A stretch of 48,612 nt of DNA from Pseudocitrobacter vendiensis. GTDB taxonomy: Bacteria > Pseudomonadota > Gammaproteobacteria > Enterobacterales > Enterobacteriaceae. A program made the position numbers and the translations under genes. This document shows positions 31,001-42,400 of the stretch, piece by piece (position 1 is the first letter of the stretch; each line of letters starts with the position of its first letter). A model generated the notes under the pieces. That model worked only from the letters and a program-made list of their open reading frames with translations. It had not been told where the DNA came from and searched no databases. The stretch is from positions 1 through 48,612 of the forward strand of contig NZ_CALSBS010000031.1 in assembly GCF_943590815.1 (NCBI RefSeq), read 5' to 3'.

Positions 31001-31887
31001 CGCAGGCCACGGCGGCGTCGACAGGCCCGCTCACCCGTAATCGCATCGATTTCAGTGGCTGGCCGGATCTTCAGCTTCGTTGTGCGGAATGCTGGCTGTG
31101 GGGGCAGAAATATGGCCGTATCGACGGCGATTTTGCCATTAAAGGCGACACGCTGACGCTCAGTAACGGCCTGGTGGATACCGGCTTCGCGCGGCTGACC
31201 AGCGACGGCGAATGGGTTAATGGGCTGAATAGTCAGCGGACGTCTCTGAAAGGAAAATTGCGCGGCAAGAAAATTGATGATGCGGTGGCGTTCTTTGGTA
31301 TCGCCACGCCAATCCGCGACTCCTCAATTAACCTGGATTACGACTTACACTGGCGCGCCAGTCCGTGGCAACCGGATGTCCCGTCGCTGAACGGTATTTT
31401 GAAAACGCGTATTGGCAAAGGCCAGTTTACCGATTTGAGCACTGGCCATGCGGGTCAGCTGCTGCGCCTGCTGAGCGTCGATGCGCTGCTGCGTAAACTG
31501 CGCTTTGATTTTAGCGATACCTTTACGGAAGGCTTCTATTTTGACTCTATCCGCAGCACCGCCTGGATTAAAGACGGCGTGCTGAACACGGATGACACCC
31601 TGGTCGATGGCCTCGAAGCGGATATCGCCATGAAAGGTTCGGTCGATTTAGTCCGCCGTCAACTGGCGATGGAAGCCATTGTTGCGCCTGAGATTTCTGC
31701 AACTGTCGGTGTGGCAGCGGCGTTTGCCATTAACCCGATTGTCGGTGCAGCCGTCTTCGCGGCCAGTAAAGTGCTGGGGCCGCTGTGGAGCAAAGTCTCA
31801 ATTCTGCGTTATCGCATCACCGGGCCAATCGATTCGCCGCAAATCAATGAAGTTCTGCGCCAGGCGCGCAGCGATACGAAGCAATGA
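28084..31887 (+). CDS. yhdP: AsmA-like envelope lipid-transport protein YhdP
   Basis: YhdP is a large AsmA-family protein bridging inner and outer membranes. In E. coli it helps carry phospholipids to the outer membrane with TamB and YdbH. It has 1267 residues and starts with GTG. The N terminus MRRLPGILLLTVATLIVIAALLVSG is a membrane anchor, and the rest is periplasmic beta-rich sequence. A conserved C-terminal region runs near 1150-1267 (GATVGVAAAFAINPIVGAAVFAASKVLG-like helices at about 1210-1240). It is the last large gene of the mreB-tldD plus-strand cluster. Confidence 0.93.
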   Translation: MRRLPGILLLTVATLIVIAALLVSGLRLVLPHLDEWRPQILAKISSAAGQPVEASKIQASWENFGPTLEVRDIKAGLDNDGGEMSIKRVSLALDVWQSLLHMRWQFRDLTFWQLNIHTNSPLQSNDSSDSMEGDRIADLFLRQFDQFTLRDSHLSFLTLSGQRAELAIPQLTWLNGKNRHRAEGELSLTSLTGQHGVMKVRMDLRDENGLLNKGRLWLQAEDIDVKPWLGKWMQDNIALTSARFSLEAWASLDKGEIASGDVWLKKGGASWKGDKDDHQLAVDNLTAHLSREKNGWEFRIPDTRITIDDTPWPRGALALAWIPEQEVGGKNSVRSDELRIRASHLSLAGLNGLLPIADKLSPKLGEIWRTTQPNGMIDSLGLDIPLQATEQTRFQAAWKDLAWKQWKLLPGAENVSGDLSGSVENGALKVNMQQATMPYETVFRAPLEIAKGTATLNWLNNDKGFMLDGRHIDVEAKAVRAAGGFRYLQPKDDQPWLGILAGISTDDGGQAWRYFPENLMGKELVDYLSGAIKGGQADNATLVYGGNPHLFPYKHNEGQFEVSVPLRNATFAFQPDWPALTDLDIHLDFLNDGLWMKADKVALGGVTATNLNAMIPDYAKEKLLIDADINGPGKAVGPYFNETPLKESLGATLDELQLDGNVSARLQLDIPLNGELVHATGDVSLNNNSLFIKPLDSTLQNLSGKFSFSNGDLQSQPMTATWFNQPLKVDFNTREGEKSYQVGVNMDANWQPSRTGVLPKAVNDEISGTVPWQGKVAIELPYGGSPTYKVGVTADLKNVSSHLPAPVDKAAGEPLPVKIDVDGNLKSFDLTGKVGSNNHLNSRWLLNQKLTLDRAIWASDSRTNPPLPQQQGVELNLPPMDGAQWLALFQQGAASDASSAAVFPKQVTLRTPSLTLGGQQWNNLSIVSQSSAQGTKVDAQGREVNATLTMHDNAPWQAAIRYLYYNPSATPLTQATAASTGPLTRNRIDFSGWPDLQLRCAECWLWGQKYGRIDGDFAIKGDTLTLSNGLVDTGFARLTSDGEWVNGLNSQRTSLKGKLRGKKIDDAVAFFGIATPIRDSSINLDYDLHWRASPWQPDVPSLNGILKTRIGKGQFTDLSTGHAGQLLRLLSVDALLRKLRFDFSDTFTEGFYFDSIRSTAWIKDGVLNTDDTLVDGLEADIAMKGSVDLVRRQLAMEAIVAPEISATVGVAAAFAINPIVGAAVFAASKVLGPLWSKVSILRYRITGPIDSPQINEVLRQARSDTKQ

Positions 31888-31953
31888 TTTGACGCAATCG
31901 CACAATTGCCTCACTCTTTTAACACGAGCATTTTAGCGGTAACTAACGAGTAG

Positions 31954-33405
<1,452 letters not shown>

Positions 33406-33414
33406 TTTTGCCTT

Positions 33415-33632
33415 GCCGGATGGCGGCTTCGCCTTATCCGGCCTACGGTGTTGTGCGCGTTGTTGCCGGATGGCGGCTTCGCCTTATCCGGCCTACGGTG
33501 TTGTGCGCGTTGTTGCCGGATGGCGGCTTCGCCTTATCCGGCCTACGGTGTTGTGCGCGTTGTTGCCGGATGGCGGCTTTGCCTTATCCGGCCTACCGAT
33601 CGAGTAGGCCTGATAAGCGTAGCGCCATCAGG
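33415..33632. repeat. REP/BIME array, four tandem 50-bp units plus one inverted REP
   Basis: Four REP copies begin at 33415, 33465, 33515 and 33565, an exact 50-base period. Each has a 32-base REP palindrome and the same 18-base spacer (GGTGTTGTGCGCGTTGTT). The fourth copy has one C to T change. An inverted REP follows at 33606-33632. It lies between convergent tldD and aaeR. Confidence 0.9.
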
Positions 33633-33641
33633 CGAAATGCC

Positions 33642-34577
33642 TCACCGTTCTCCCGTCTCATCTTTACCCCGCATCCTCTGATACAGCCTGGCCACCTCGA
33701 CAAAATAATCGGTCAGGTAATTAATACACACCTGCACTTTCAGTGGCAGCTTATCTTTCTCGGTATAAAGTGCGTAAACCGGACGCGGATCGGACTGGTA
33801 GCGCGGCAGCAAAATTTCCACCTCGCCACGGTTAATCTCTTCGATCACCCACATGAGCGGCACGTACGCGATCCCCGCACCCGCAGAGAGCCAGCGGCTA
33901 AGCGTCATCGGATCGTTAGTCACAAATCGCCCTTCAGGAATGAGGCGTGTGGTCAGGCCTTCGGGGGCGATCAGCTCAAATTCGTTATCCGGACGCACGC
34001 TGTATTCCAGCCATGAATGGTTGGCGAGGTCGGCGGGCTTCTCTGGAATGCCTGCATGTTGTAGATAACTTTTAGCCGCGCAGATAACCATCGGCATCGA
34101 GCCTAACCGGCGCGAGAAGAGGCTGGAATCCTGCAATGCGCCAACGCGAATGACCACATCCAGACCATCGGCAATCAGATCCGGGGCCGGAATACCCGTG
34201 ACCAGATTTACCGTCAGGCCGGTGTACTCCTTCAACATCTCCGCGGTGATCCGCGCGAGGACATTTTGTGCCATAGTTGAAGAACAGCCAATTCGCAGCG
34301 TACCGATAGGTGTGTTGTTAAACGCGTAGAGCTGTTCGTGGACATCCTGAGCCTCAAACAGCATACGGCGGCAGCCCTGGTAATAGATTTTGCCGGCTTC
34401 TGTGAGACCTATACTACGCGTGCTGCGGTTTAACAGCTTAACTTGTAACTCATCTTCCAGCTTTGATACAGTCTGACTGATGGAAGAGACGCTCATCTGA
34501 AGCTGTTTCGCGGCGGCGGTGAACGAGCCTTGCTCGACCACTTTGGCAAACACCGACATTCGTTTTAGTCGTTCCAT
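33642..34577 (-). CDS. aaeR: LysR-family regulator AaeR
   Basis: AaeR is a LysR-type activator of the aaeXAB aromatic carboxylic acid efflux operon, responding in E. coli to p-hydroxybenzoate. It has 311 residues. The N-terminal winged helix-turn-helix covers about residues 1-60 (MERLKRMSVFAKVVEQGSFTAAAKQLQMS), with a C-terminal ligand-binding domain. It is divergent from aaeX across 130 bases that hold a dyad (34629-34653). E. coli AaeR is about the same length. Confidence 0.92.
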   Translation of the reverse strand: MERLKRMSVFAKVVEQGSFTAAAKQLQMSVSSISQTVSKLEDELQVKLLNRSTRSIGLTEAGKIYYQGCRRMLFEAQDVHEQLYAFNNTPIGTLRIGCSSTMAQNVLARITAEMLKEYTGLTVNLVTGIPAPDLIADGLDVVIRVGALQDSSLFSRRLGSMPMVICAAKSYLQHAGIPEKPADLANHSWLEYSVRPDNEFELIAPEGLTTRLIPEGRFVTNDPMTLSRWLSAGAGIAYVPLMWVIEEINRGEVEILLPRYQSDPRPVYALYTEKDKLPLKVQVCINYLTDYFVEVARLYQRMRGKDETGER

Positions 34578-34628
34578 TATTCACTCTGGCTTAAAAGTGA
34601 TTTAGATCACAATATATAGATAACGGCA

Positions 34629-34653
34629 TAACAGTTACGTTAATATACTGTTA
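34629..34653. promoter_or_regulatory. candidate AaeR operator between aaeR and aaeX
   Basis: TAACAGT (34629-34635) and ACTGTTA (34647-34653) are perfect 7-base inverted arms around an 11-base AT-rich spacer. LysR proteins bind T-N11-A-type dyads, and the outer bases here are T and A. The site lies 52 bases from aaeR and 55 from aaeX. Confidence 0.55.
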
Positions 34654-34707
34654 GCTGAATAATTAAAGCGCACTCTCACCTGCACGCTAGTCTAAACCAA
34701 GGTCAAC

Positions 34708-34911
34708 ATGAGTCTGTTTCCTGTCATTGTGATTTTCGGCCTGTCATTCCCGCCGATCTTCTTTGAGTTGCTATTGTCGCTCGCCATCTTCTGGGGGGTG
34801 AGGCGACTGCTTATTCCAACCGGTATCTATGACTTTGTCTGGCATCCTGCGCTGTTCAATACGGCATTGTATTGCTGTCTTTTTTATCTGATATCACGTT
34901 TGTTCGTTTGA
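34708..34911 (+). CDS. aaeX: small membrane protein AaeX
   Basis: AaeX is a 67-residue inner-membrane protein of the aae operon with DUF1656-type sequence. It has two hydrophobic segments (about 8-30 and 45-65). Its role is unknown beyond co-expression with AaeAB. It starts the aaeXAB operon under AaeR control and ends 7 bases before the aaeA GTG. Confidence 0.9.
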   Translation: MSLFPVIVIFGLSFPPIFFELLLSLAIFWGVRRLLIPTGIYDFVWHPALFNTALYCCLFYLISRLFV

Positions 34912-34918
34912 GGTAGAT

Positions 34919-35851
34919 GTGAAAACGCTAATAAGAAAAATCTCCCGTACAGCCATCACACTGATACTTGTTATTCTGGCTTTTATCGCCATTTTCCGCG
35001 CATGGGTGTACTACACCGAGTCGCCGTGGACACGTGATGCGCGTTTCAGTGCAGACGTGGTCGCCATCGCGCCCGATGTCTCCGGGCTGATTACTCAGGT
35101 AAATATCAAGGATAACCAACTGGTTAGTAAAGACCAGGTATTGTTTACCATTGACCAGCCACGATACCAGAAAGCACTGGAAGAAGCTGAAGCCGATGTG
35201 GCGTATTACAAAGCGCTCGCCAGCGAGAAGCGTCGGGAAGCCGGACGTCGTAACCAGTTAGGCATTCAGGCGATGTCGCGTGAGGAAATCGACCAGGCCA
35301 ATAACGTCCTGCAAACCGTCGAGCATCAGTTAGCCAAGGCACAGGCAACCCGCGACCTCGCACGTCTTGACCTTGACCGCACCGTTATCCGCGCGCCTGC
35401 CGCCGGTTGGGTAACCAACCTCAACGTCTTTAACGGTGAGTTTATTACCCGTGGCTCCACGGCGGTGGCGCTGGTGAAAAAGAATTCGTTCTACGTACTG
35501 GCCTACCTGGAAGAGACCAAACTGGAAGGTGTGCGAAAAGGCTATCGTGCGGAAGTCACCCCGCTTGGCAGCAACCGTGTTATCAAAGGCACCGTAGATA
35601 GCATCGCGGCGGGCGTAACCAACGCCAGCAGCAGCAATGATGCGAAAGGTATGGCAACCATTGATTCCAACCTGGAATGGGTACGTCTGGCGCAGCGTGT
35701 GCCGGTTCGTATTCATCTTGATGAACAGCAGGATAATATCTGGCCTGCCGGGACAACCGCGACGGTGGTGATTACCGGTGAAAAAGACCGGGACGCGCAG
35801 AACATGACCTTCTTCCAGAAACTGGCGCTACGTCTGCGTGAGTTCGGTTAA
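34919..35851 (+). CDS. aaeA: aromatic acid efflux adaptor AaeA
   Basis: AaeA is the membrane-fusion subunit of the AaeAB pump, which exports p-hydroxybenzoate and related acids as a relief valve. It has 310 residues and starts with GTG ([26 protein letters not shown] gives an N-terminal anchor at about 12-32). Barrel and lipoyl halves appear at [25 protein letters not shown] and [18 protein letters not shown]. It lies between aaeX and aaeB. Confidence 0.93.
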   Translation: MKTLIRKISRTAITLILVILAFIAIFRAWVYYTESPWTRDARFSADVVAIAPDVSGLITQVNIKDNQLVSKDQVLFTIDQPRYQKALEEAEADVAYYKALASEKRREAGRRNQLGIQAMSREEIDQANNVLQTVEHQLAKAQATRDLARLDLDRTVIRAPAAGWVTNLNVFNGEFITRGSTAVALVKKNSFYVLAYLEETKLEGVRKGYRAEVTPLGSNRVIKGTVDSIAAGVTNASSSNDAKGMATIDSNLEWVRLAQRVPVRIHLDEQQDNIWPAGTTATVVITGEKDRDAQNMTFFQKLALRLREFG

Positions 35852-35856
35852 TCGTT

Positions 35857-37824
35857 ATGGGCATTTTTAGCATTGCCAATCAGCACATCCGCTTTGCCAT
35901 TAAACTGGCTTGCGCGATTGTGCTGGCGCTGTTTGTCGGTTTCCACTTTGAGCTGGAAACGCCGCGCTGGGCGGTTTTGACGGCAGCAATCGTCGCGGCA
36001 GGCCCTGCATTTGCCGCCGGTGGTGAACCCTATTCCGGCGCTATCCGCTACCGCGGGATGCTACGTATCATCGGGACCTTTATCGGCTGTATCGCGGCGT
36101 TAACCATCATTATTATGATGATCCGCGCGCCGTTGCTAATGGTTCTGGTGTGCTGTATCTGGGCCGGTTTTTGTACCTGGCTCTCCTCGCTGGTCCGCGT
36201 CGAAAACTCCTATGCGTGGGGGCTGGCGGGTTACACGGCGCTGATTATCGTTATCACTATTCAGGCCGAACCGCTCCTGACGCCGCAATTTGCGGTCGAA
36301 CGCTGTAGCGAGATCGTTATTGGTATCGTCTGCGCGATCATGGCCGATCTGCTTTTCTCCCCGCGATCGATCAAAAAAGAGATCGACCTTGAACTGGATA
36401 ACCTGCTTATCGATCAATATCGCCTGATGCAGCTGTGCATCAAGCATGGCGACAGTGAAGAAGTTGACCGCGCGTGGAGTGGACTTGTGCGCCGCACCGC
36501 AGCCCTGGGTGGAATGCGAAGCAACCTGAGTATGGAGTCCTCCCGCTGGTCGCGCGCTAATCGGCGCTTAAAGGCGTTGAACACGGTCTCCCTGACCATG
36601 ATCACCCAGGCGTGCGAAACCTACATCATTCAGAACACGCGCCCGGAAACGGTCACCGATGACTATCGCGAACTCTTCGCCGAGCCGGTAGAGACCGTAC
36701 AGGACGTGCATCGTCAGCTTAAACGCATGCGTCGGGTGATGGCCTGGACGGGCGAACACGGCACGCCGGTAACGATTTACGGCTGGGTGGGCACGGCGAC
36801 GCGCTACCTGTTGTTAAAACGCGGCGTGATTGGTAATACCAAAATCAGCGCCCGCGAAGAGGAAATTCTTCAGGACGAAGTAGTGGTGAAGGCCGAGTCA
36901 GCCGAACGCCACCATGCGATGGTTAACTTCTGGCGTACGACGGTATCCTGCGTGCTGGGCACGCTCTTCTGGCTGTGGACCGGCTGGACATCCGGCAGTG
37001 GGGCGATGGTAATGATTGCGGTGGTCACCTCGCTGGCTATGCGTCTGCCAAACCCCCGGATGGTTGCCGTCGACTTCCTTTACGGCACGCTGCTGGCGCT
37101 GCCGCTGGGGACGCTCTTCTTCCTGGTGATCATTCCCTCAACGCAGCAAAGCATGCTTTTACTCTGTATTAGCCTGGCGGTGCTGGCGTTCTTTATTGGT
37201 ATCGAGGTGCAGAAACGGCGGCTGGGATCGCTGGGTGCGCTGGCGAGTACCATCAACATTATCGTGCTCGATAACCCGATGAAGTTTGAATTTAGCCAGT
37301 TTCTTGATAGCGCCCTGGGCCAACTGGTGGGCTGCTTCCTGGCGCTGATGGTTATCATGCTGATTCGCGATAACTCGCGTGAACGGACGGGCCGCGTACT
37401 GCTGAACCAGTTTGTATCGGCGGCGGTTTCGGCGATGACTACCAACTCCGCGCGACGTAAAGAGAACCATCTGCCGGCGCTCTATCAGCAACTCTTCCTG
37501 TTGTTGAATAAATTCCCTGACGATATCGCCAAATTCCGTCTGGCCCTGTCGCTGATTATTGCGCACCAGCGTCTGCGCGATGCGCCAGTGCCGGTGAATC
37601 AGGATCTCTCTGAGTTTCACCGCCAGCTCAGACGCACGGCGGACAGCGTGATCTCTGCGGGCAACGATGATAAACGTCGTCGCTACTTCCTGCGTCTACT
37701 GGAAGAGTTAGATATCTATCAGGACAAATTACGTATCTGGGATGCTTCGCCGCAGGTTACCGAACCGGTTGGTCGGCTGGTGGCGATGCTGCATAAGTAT
37801 CAGAGCGCACTGACGAACAGCTAG
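35857..37824 (+). CDS. aaeB: aromatic acid efflux permease AaeB
   Basis: AaeB is the inner-membrane transporter of the AaeAB pump, in the fusaric-acid-resistance (FUSC) family. It has 655 residues, the E. coli length. It has two clusters of transmembrane helices, at about 15-155 ([17 protein letters not shown] and following) and 355-505, separated by a cytoplasmic domain. A C-terminal cytoplasmic region follows. It starts 5 bases after aaeA. Confidence 0.93.
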   Translation: MGIFSIANQHIRFAIKLACAIVLALFVGFHFELETPRWAVLTAAIVAAGPAFAAGGEPYSGAIRYRGMLRIIGTFIGCIAALTIIIMMIRAPLLMVLVCCIWAGFCTWLSSLVRVENSYAWGLAGYTALIIVITIQAEPLLTPQFAVERCSEIVIGIVCAIMADLLFSPRSIKKEIDLELDNLLIDQYRLMQLCIKHGDSEEVDRAWSGLVRRTAALGGMRSNLSMESSRWSRANRRLKALNTVSLTMITQACETYIIQNTRPETVTDDYRELFAEPVETVQDVHRQLKRMRRVMAWTGEHGTPVTIYGWVGTATRYLLLKRGVIGNTKISAREEEILQDEVVVKAESAERHHAMVNFWRTTVSCVLGTLFWLWTGWTSGSGAMVMIAVVTSLAMRLPNPRMVAVDFLYGTLLALPLGTLFFLVIIPSTQQSMLLLCISLAVLAFFIGIEVQKRRLGSLGALASTINIIVLDNPMKFEFSQFLDSALGQLVGCFLALMVIMLIRDNSRERTGRVLLNQFVSAAVSAMTTNSARRKENHLPALYQQLFLLLNKFPDDIAKFRLALSLIIAHQRLRDAPVPVNQDLSEFHRQLRRTADSVISAGNDDKRRRYFLRLLEELDIYQDKLRIWDASPQVTEPVGRLVAMLHKYQSALTNS

Positions 37825-37847
37825 CACGTGTCGGATATTACGTCTGT

Positions 37848-37877
37848 AGGCCTGATAAGCGAAGCGCCATCAGGCAA
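37848..37877. repeat. REP element after aaeB
   Basis: A single REP of the AGGCCTGATAAGCGAAGCGCCATCAGGC type lies 23 bases after the aaeB stop. It matches the inverted REP at 33606-33632. Confidence 0.75.
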
Positions 37878-37921
37878 TACATCAATCGTCCAGACCTTCA
37901 CACATTTATCCCCCTATAAAG

Positions 37922-37947
37922 CCGACGCCCTCAGCGTCGGTTTTTTT
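37922..37947 (+). terminator. terminator of aaeXAB
   Basis: CCGACGC (37922-37928) and GCGTCGG (37934-37940) form a 7-bp stem followed by seven T, about 100 bases after aaeB. It ends the plus-strand transcript before yhcO. Confidence 0.85.
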
Positions 37948-37998
37948 ATCGCTATACTTAGAGGCGGATGACAGCGGCGGGAAAATTGAGGGCGGGTG

Positions 37999-38274
37999 AT
38001 GGAACTCTATTCTTTTGATTTTGATGAAATAGAAAACCAGGGTGATTTTTACCGCGAGTTCACGCGCCTTTTCGCACTCAAGAGTGGGCAGGTTCACGAT
38101 CTCGATTCATTGTGGGATGCGGTGACCGGCAGCCAGCTTCCGCTGCCGCTGGAGATAGAGTTCCTGCATCTGGATGAGAAGCAGAAGCGGCGTTACGGTG
38201 CGCTGATACTGTTATTTGATGAGGCAGAGGAAGAGCTGGAAGGGATGCTGCGCTTTAACCTTTCGCGGACATAA
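37999..38274 (+). CDS. yhcO: barstar-family protein YhcO
   Basis: YhcO is a 91-residue protein of the barstar family, whose founding member inhibits the RNase barnase. A GTG lies one codon upstream (37996). I start at the ATG at 37999, which has GAGGG 6 bases upstream. The C-terminal [30 protein letters not shown] matches YhcO. No barnase-type nuclease is encoded next to it. Whether it inhibits a nuclease is unknown. Confidence 0.85.
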   Translation: MELYSFDFDEIENQGDFYREFTRLFALKSGQVHDLDSLWDAVTGSQLPLPLEIEFLHLDEKQKRRYGALILLFDEAEEELEGMLRFNLSRT

Positions 38275-38300
38275 AAAAGCCCCCGCGTAACGGCGGGGGC
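38273..38300 (-). terminator. terminator of the yhcN-type gene
   Basis: GCCCCCGC (38279-38286) and GCGGGGGC (38293-38300) form an 8-bp stem followed on the minus strand by six T. It overlaps the end of yhcO and faces the minus-strand gene at 38327-38590. Confidence 0.83.
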
Positions 38301-38326
38301 AAGTCGTCGGACAAGACGACGAGGGT

Positions 38327-38590
38327 TTATTTGTACAATTCTGCGGTCGCGTGCCAGGTATTACCGGAACGCGCTTCAATAATGCGGTAGCCGCTTGCGC
38401 CTTCTTTTGCTGCTTTTGCTGATAATGCGCTATTCATATCCATCGGCGAGCTGCCGACCTGTGATACGGAAACGGTACCCATAGATTGCAGGCTCTGTGC
38501 TTGTTCTGAACTGATTTGCTCAGCCGCGCTGGCACCAAAAGAGAGAACAGAAGCCAGACCCAGAGAAGCGATGATCATTGCGTTTTTCAT
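38327..38590 (-). CDS. YhcN-like periplasmic protein (second copy)
   Basis: This 87-residue DUF1471/YhcN-family protein has the signal peptide MKNAMIIASLGLASVLSFGASAAE (cleavage after SAA). The start is the ATG ending at 38590, preceded by GTGGAG. A longer frame from 38635 lacks a signal-compatible start. The mature protein holds the family core GTVSVSQVGSSPMDM and YRIIEARSGNTWHATAELYK. It is paralogous to 38699-38962, 108 bases away. Related proteins respond to acid and peroxide in E. coli. This copy appears extra relative to K-12. Confidence 0.87.
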   Translation of the reverse strand: MKNAMIIASLGLASVLSFGASAAEQISSEQAQSLQSMGTVSVSQVGSSPMDMNSALSAKAAKEGASGYRIIEARSGNTWHATAELYK

Positions 38591-38698
38591 AATTTTTACT
38601 CCACCATGTGCGACAGCGGTGAGAGGAGAAAACATGGCTTCCTGGACCGCTGTAGAAAATATTGTTTACCTAAATCTTACTCACTCTATAAGCCAAAC

Positions 38699-38962
38699 TT
38701 ATTTGTACAGTTCAGCTGTTGCGTGCCAGTGGGCGCCGGTACGCGCTTCGATGATGCGATAAGAAGAAGCGCCCTGTTCTTCCGCTTTCTTGTTCAGCAT
38801 CTCATGCATATCCATCGGAGAAGAACCGACTGCACCGACGGATACGGTGCCGATAGCCTGACGATTTTGCGCTTGATCGCTGTTAATAGAGTCAGCGGCG
38901 AAAGCGCCAAAAGAGATAACGGAAAGGATGCTCAGAGCCGCAACAGTTGTTTTGATTTTCAT
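38699..38962 (-). CDS. yhcN: YhcN, DUF1471 periplasmic stress protein
   Basis: This 87-residue periplasmic protein is the closer match to E. coli YhcN. The signal peptide is MKIKTTVAALSILSVISFGAFAAD. The mature core is GTVSVGAVGSSPMDMHEMLNKKAEEQGASSYRIIEAR, ending HWHATAELYK. In E. coli YhcN is linked to acid stress. It is followed in the same orientation by a tandem paralogue. A possible -10 TATACT lies upstream (39024-39029) without a clear -35. Confidence 0.93.
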   Translation of the reverse strand: MKIKTTVAALSILSVISFGAFAADSINSDQAQNRQAIGTVSVGAVGSSPMDMHEMLNKKAEEQGASSYRIIEARTGAHWHATAELYK

Positions 38963-39336
38963 GATCTACACCTCGTCGAATTATTTGGAAGGTCTTTGTT
39001 TTGTGACCCTCATCACGAAATTAAGTATACACTAATCACACTTAAAATTAATACCAGACTAATGGTTTCAAGCGTAAATCTGTTTTAAAAAATCTGTTTT
39101 TTATGACCAATTGAAATAAAAAATGGTGTATTAGTGCTATATCGTGAGGTTAATCCTAAGAAAATCATATGGATATACTGATTTGATTTTTCGTGCGATT
39201 TTGTGCGGATGCATTCACTGAAACTATGTGTTTAGGCGATTTAAAGCACGTATTGCAAAATGGTGTGCGGGAGAATGTCGGGGAAACGAAGCGGCAGAAA
39301 GGGATGATCCTCTGGCCAGCGACCAGAGGAAGGGGA
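38963..39336. other. yhcN-argR intergenic region
   Basis: This 374-base AT-rich gap holds the yhcN promoter region, including a TATACT hexamer on the minus strand at 39024-39029. A short stem after argR (39309-39315 with 39323-39329) lacks a clear T run. I see no gene. Confidence 0.5.
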
Positions 39337-39810
<474 letters not shown>

Positions 39811-39832
39811 TCACCCGTATATGGTGATGAAA

Positions 39833-39870
39833 TTAACATGATTATGCATATAAATGCATTTTTATGCAAA
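39833..39870 (-). promoter_or_regulatory. paired ARG boxes upstream of argR
   Basis: Two 18-base ARG boxes lie at 39833-39850 and 39853-39870, 2 bases apart. Their cores on the minus strand are TGCATAAAAATGCA (39855-39868, near-perfect) and TGCATAATCATGTT (39835-39848). I recall that argR operators in E. coli use 2-bp spacing while other arg genes use 3. They lie 26 to 63 bases upstream of the argR start, as expected for autorepression. Confidence 0.85.
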
Positions 39871-41203
<1,333 letters not shown>

Positions 41204-41215
41204 TGTAATGCATGA

Positions 41216-41241
41216 AAAAAAGGGCCGTCAGGCCCTTTTTT
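41216..41241. terminator. bidirectional terminator between mdh and degS
   Basis: An 11-bp stem (41216-41226 with 41231-41241, GTCA loop) is flanked by A and T runs, so it can end both mdh (plus) and degS (minus). The degS stop is 8 bases away. Confidence 0.9.
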
Positions 41242-41248
41242 GTGTCTG

Positions 41249-42313
41249 TTAGTTCGACGCAGGATACTCCTGAACCGTCACTTTCAGCGTGAGTTTCTTA
41301 TCGTCGCGCATGACCTCAACCGGGATATCCGACCCCGGGCGAATTTCGGCCACCTGGTCCATGGTCTCCAGCGCGGAAAGCGCCGGTTTACCATTCACCG
41401 AAGTAATAACGTCGTTGACCTGAATACCCGCCAGCGCGGCTGGGCCGCCTGTGGTGACTTCGTTTACCACGATCCCCTGGATCTGATCCATGCCGCCGCC
41501 CTGTGCATGCAGCGGGGCGATCTCGCGCCCGCCGATCCCGATATAACCACGGATCACCCGACCATCGCGGATCAGTTTATCCATGATTTTAGTCGCCAGC
41601 TGGAACGGGATGGCGAAGCTTAAGCCTTCCGGCGTTTCGCCGTCGTTACTCTTATCGAAAGAGAGGGTGTTGATACCCATTAGCTCGCCCAGTGAGTTAA
41701 TCAGCGCGCCGCCAGAGTTACCGTGGTTGATGGAGGCATCCGTTTGCAGGAAATTCTGTCGCCCGGTCGGGTTCAGGCCGATACGGCCGGTAGCACTGAT
41801 AATGCCCTGCGTAATGGTCTGCCCCAGGTTGTAAGGGTTACCAATCGCCAGCACCACATCGCCAATGTGCGGCACGCGCTTCGGGTTGATGGGGATAACC
41901 GGCAGGCCGCCGGTGGCGTTAATTTTTAGCACCGCAAGGTCGGTAAGCGTATCGGAGCCGACCAGCAGCGCTTCGAAGACGCGGCCATCCTGCAACGCGA
42001 CGATGATTTGATCGGCATCGTTAATGACATGTTTGTTGGTCACGATATACCCGCGTTCGTCCATGATCACCCCGGAGCCGAGCGTGCGGATCTCCAGTTG
42101 ATTCTGCCCGGTGCTGTTCAGGCCACGGTTATAGACGTTAACGACCGCTGGCGCGGCACGACGCACAGCCTGGTTATAGCTGGCGGGGGATTCATCCGAG
42201 CTGGTGAGCGTGGTGGTCGCGGTTGTCCACTTGCGTAAAGAGGGCATCGCGGCCAGCAAAATGCCACCGACAATAAAACCAATTGCGACAGAACGTAAAA
42301 GCTTTGCAAGCAT
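41249..42313 (-). CDS. degS: envelope stress sensor protease DegS
   Basis: DegS is an inner-membrane serine protease of the HtrA family. It senses misfolded outer-membrane proteins through its PDZ domain and cuts RseA, releasing sigma-E. A frame extends to 42349, but the ATG ending at 42313 gives MLAKLLRSVAIGFIVGGILL, a membrane anchor, and 354 residues. The catalytic triad is H95 (TNKHVIND), D125 and S200 (HGNSGGAL). One C-terminal PDZ domain follows. It lies downstream of degQ in the same orientation. Confidence 0.95.
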   Translation of the reverse strand: MLAKLLRSVAIGFIVGGILLAAMPSLRKWTTATTTLTSSDESPASYNQAVRRAAPAVVNVYNRGLNSTGQNQLEIRTLGSGVIMDERGYIVTNKHVINDADQIIVALQDGRVFEALLVGSDTLTDLAVLKINATGGLPVIPINPKRVPHIGDVVLAIGNPYNLGQTITQGIISATGRIGLNPTGRQNFLQTDASINHGNSGGALINSLGELMGINTLSFDKSNDGETPEGLSFAIPFQLATKIMDKLIRDGRVIRGYIGIGGREIAPLHAQGGGMDQIQGIVVNEVTTGGPAALAGIQVNDVITSVNGKPALSALETMDQVAEIRPGSDIPVEVMRDDKKLTLKVTVQEYPASN

Positions 42314-42360
42314 GATCAGGTATCGTTGATGAATAAACGTTCGCAGCATACCACGACTAC

Positions 42361-42391
42361 GCTGGACATCACATGCTGCGCGATGTCCAGC
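42361..42391 (-). other. hairpin between degQ and degS
   Basis: GCTGGACATC and GATGTCCAGC form a perfect 10-bp stem with an 11-base loop in the 87-base gap after degQ. No T run follows on either strand. It may affect degQ mRNA stability or readthrough into degS. Confidence 0.5.
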
Positions 42392-42400
42392 GCATAACGG

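Noticed and set aside
33415-33596. CRISPR-like array
   Set aside because: The regular period suggests CRISPR, but the 'spacers' are identical 18-mers, the units are REP palindromes and no cas genes are present.
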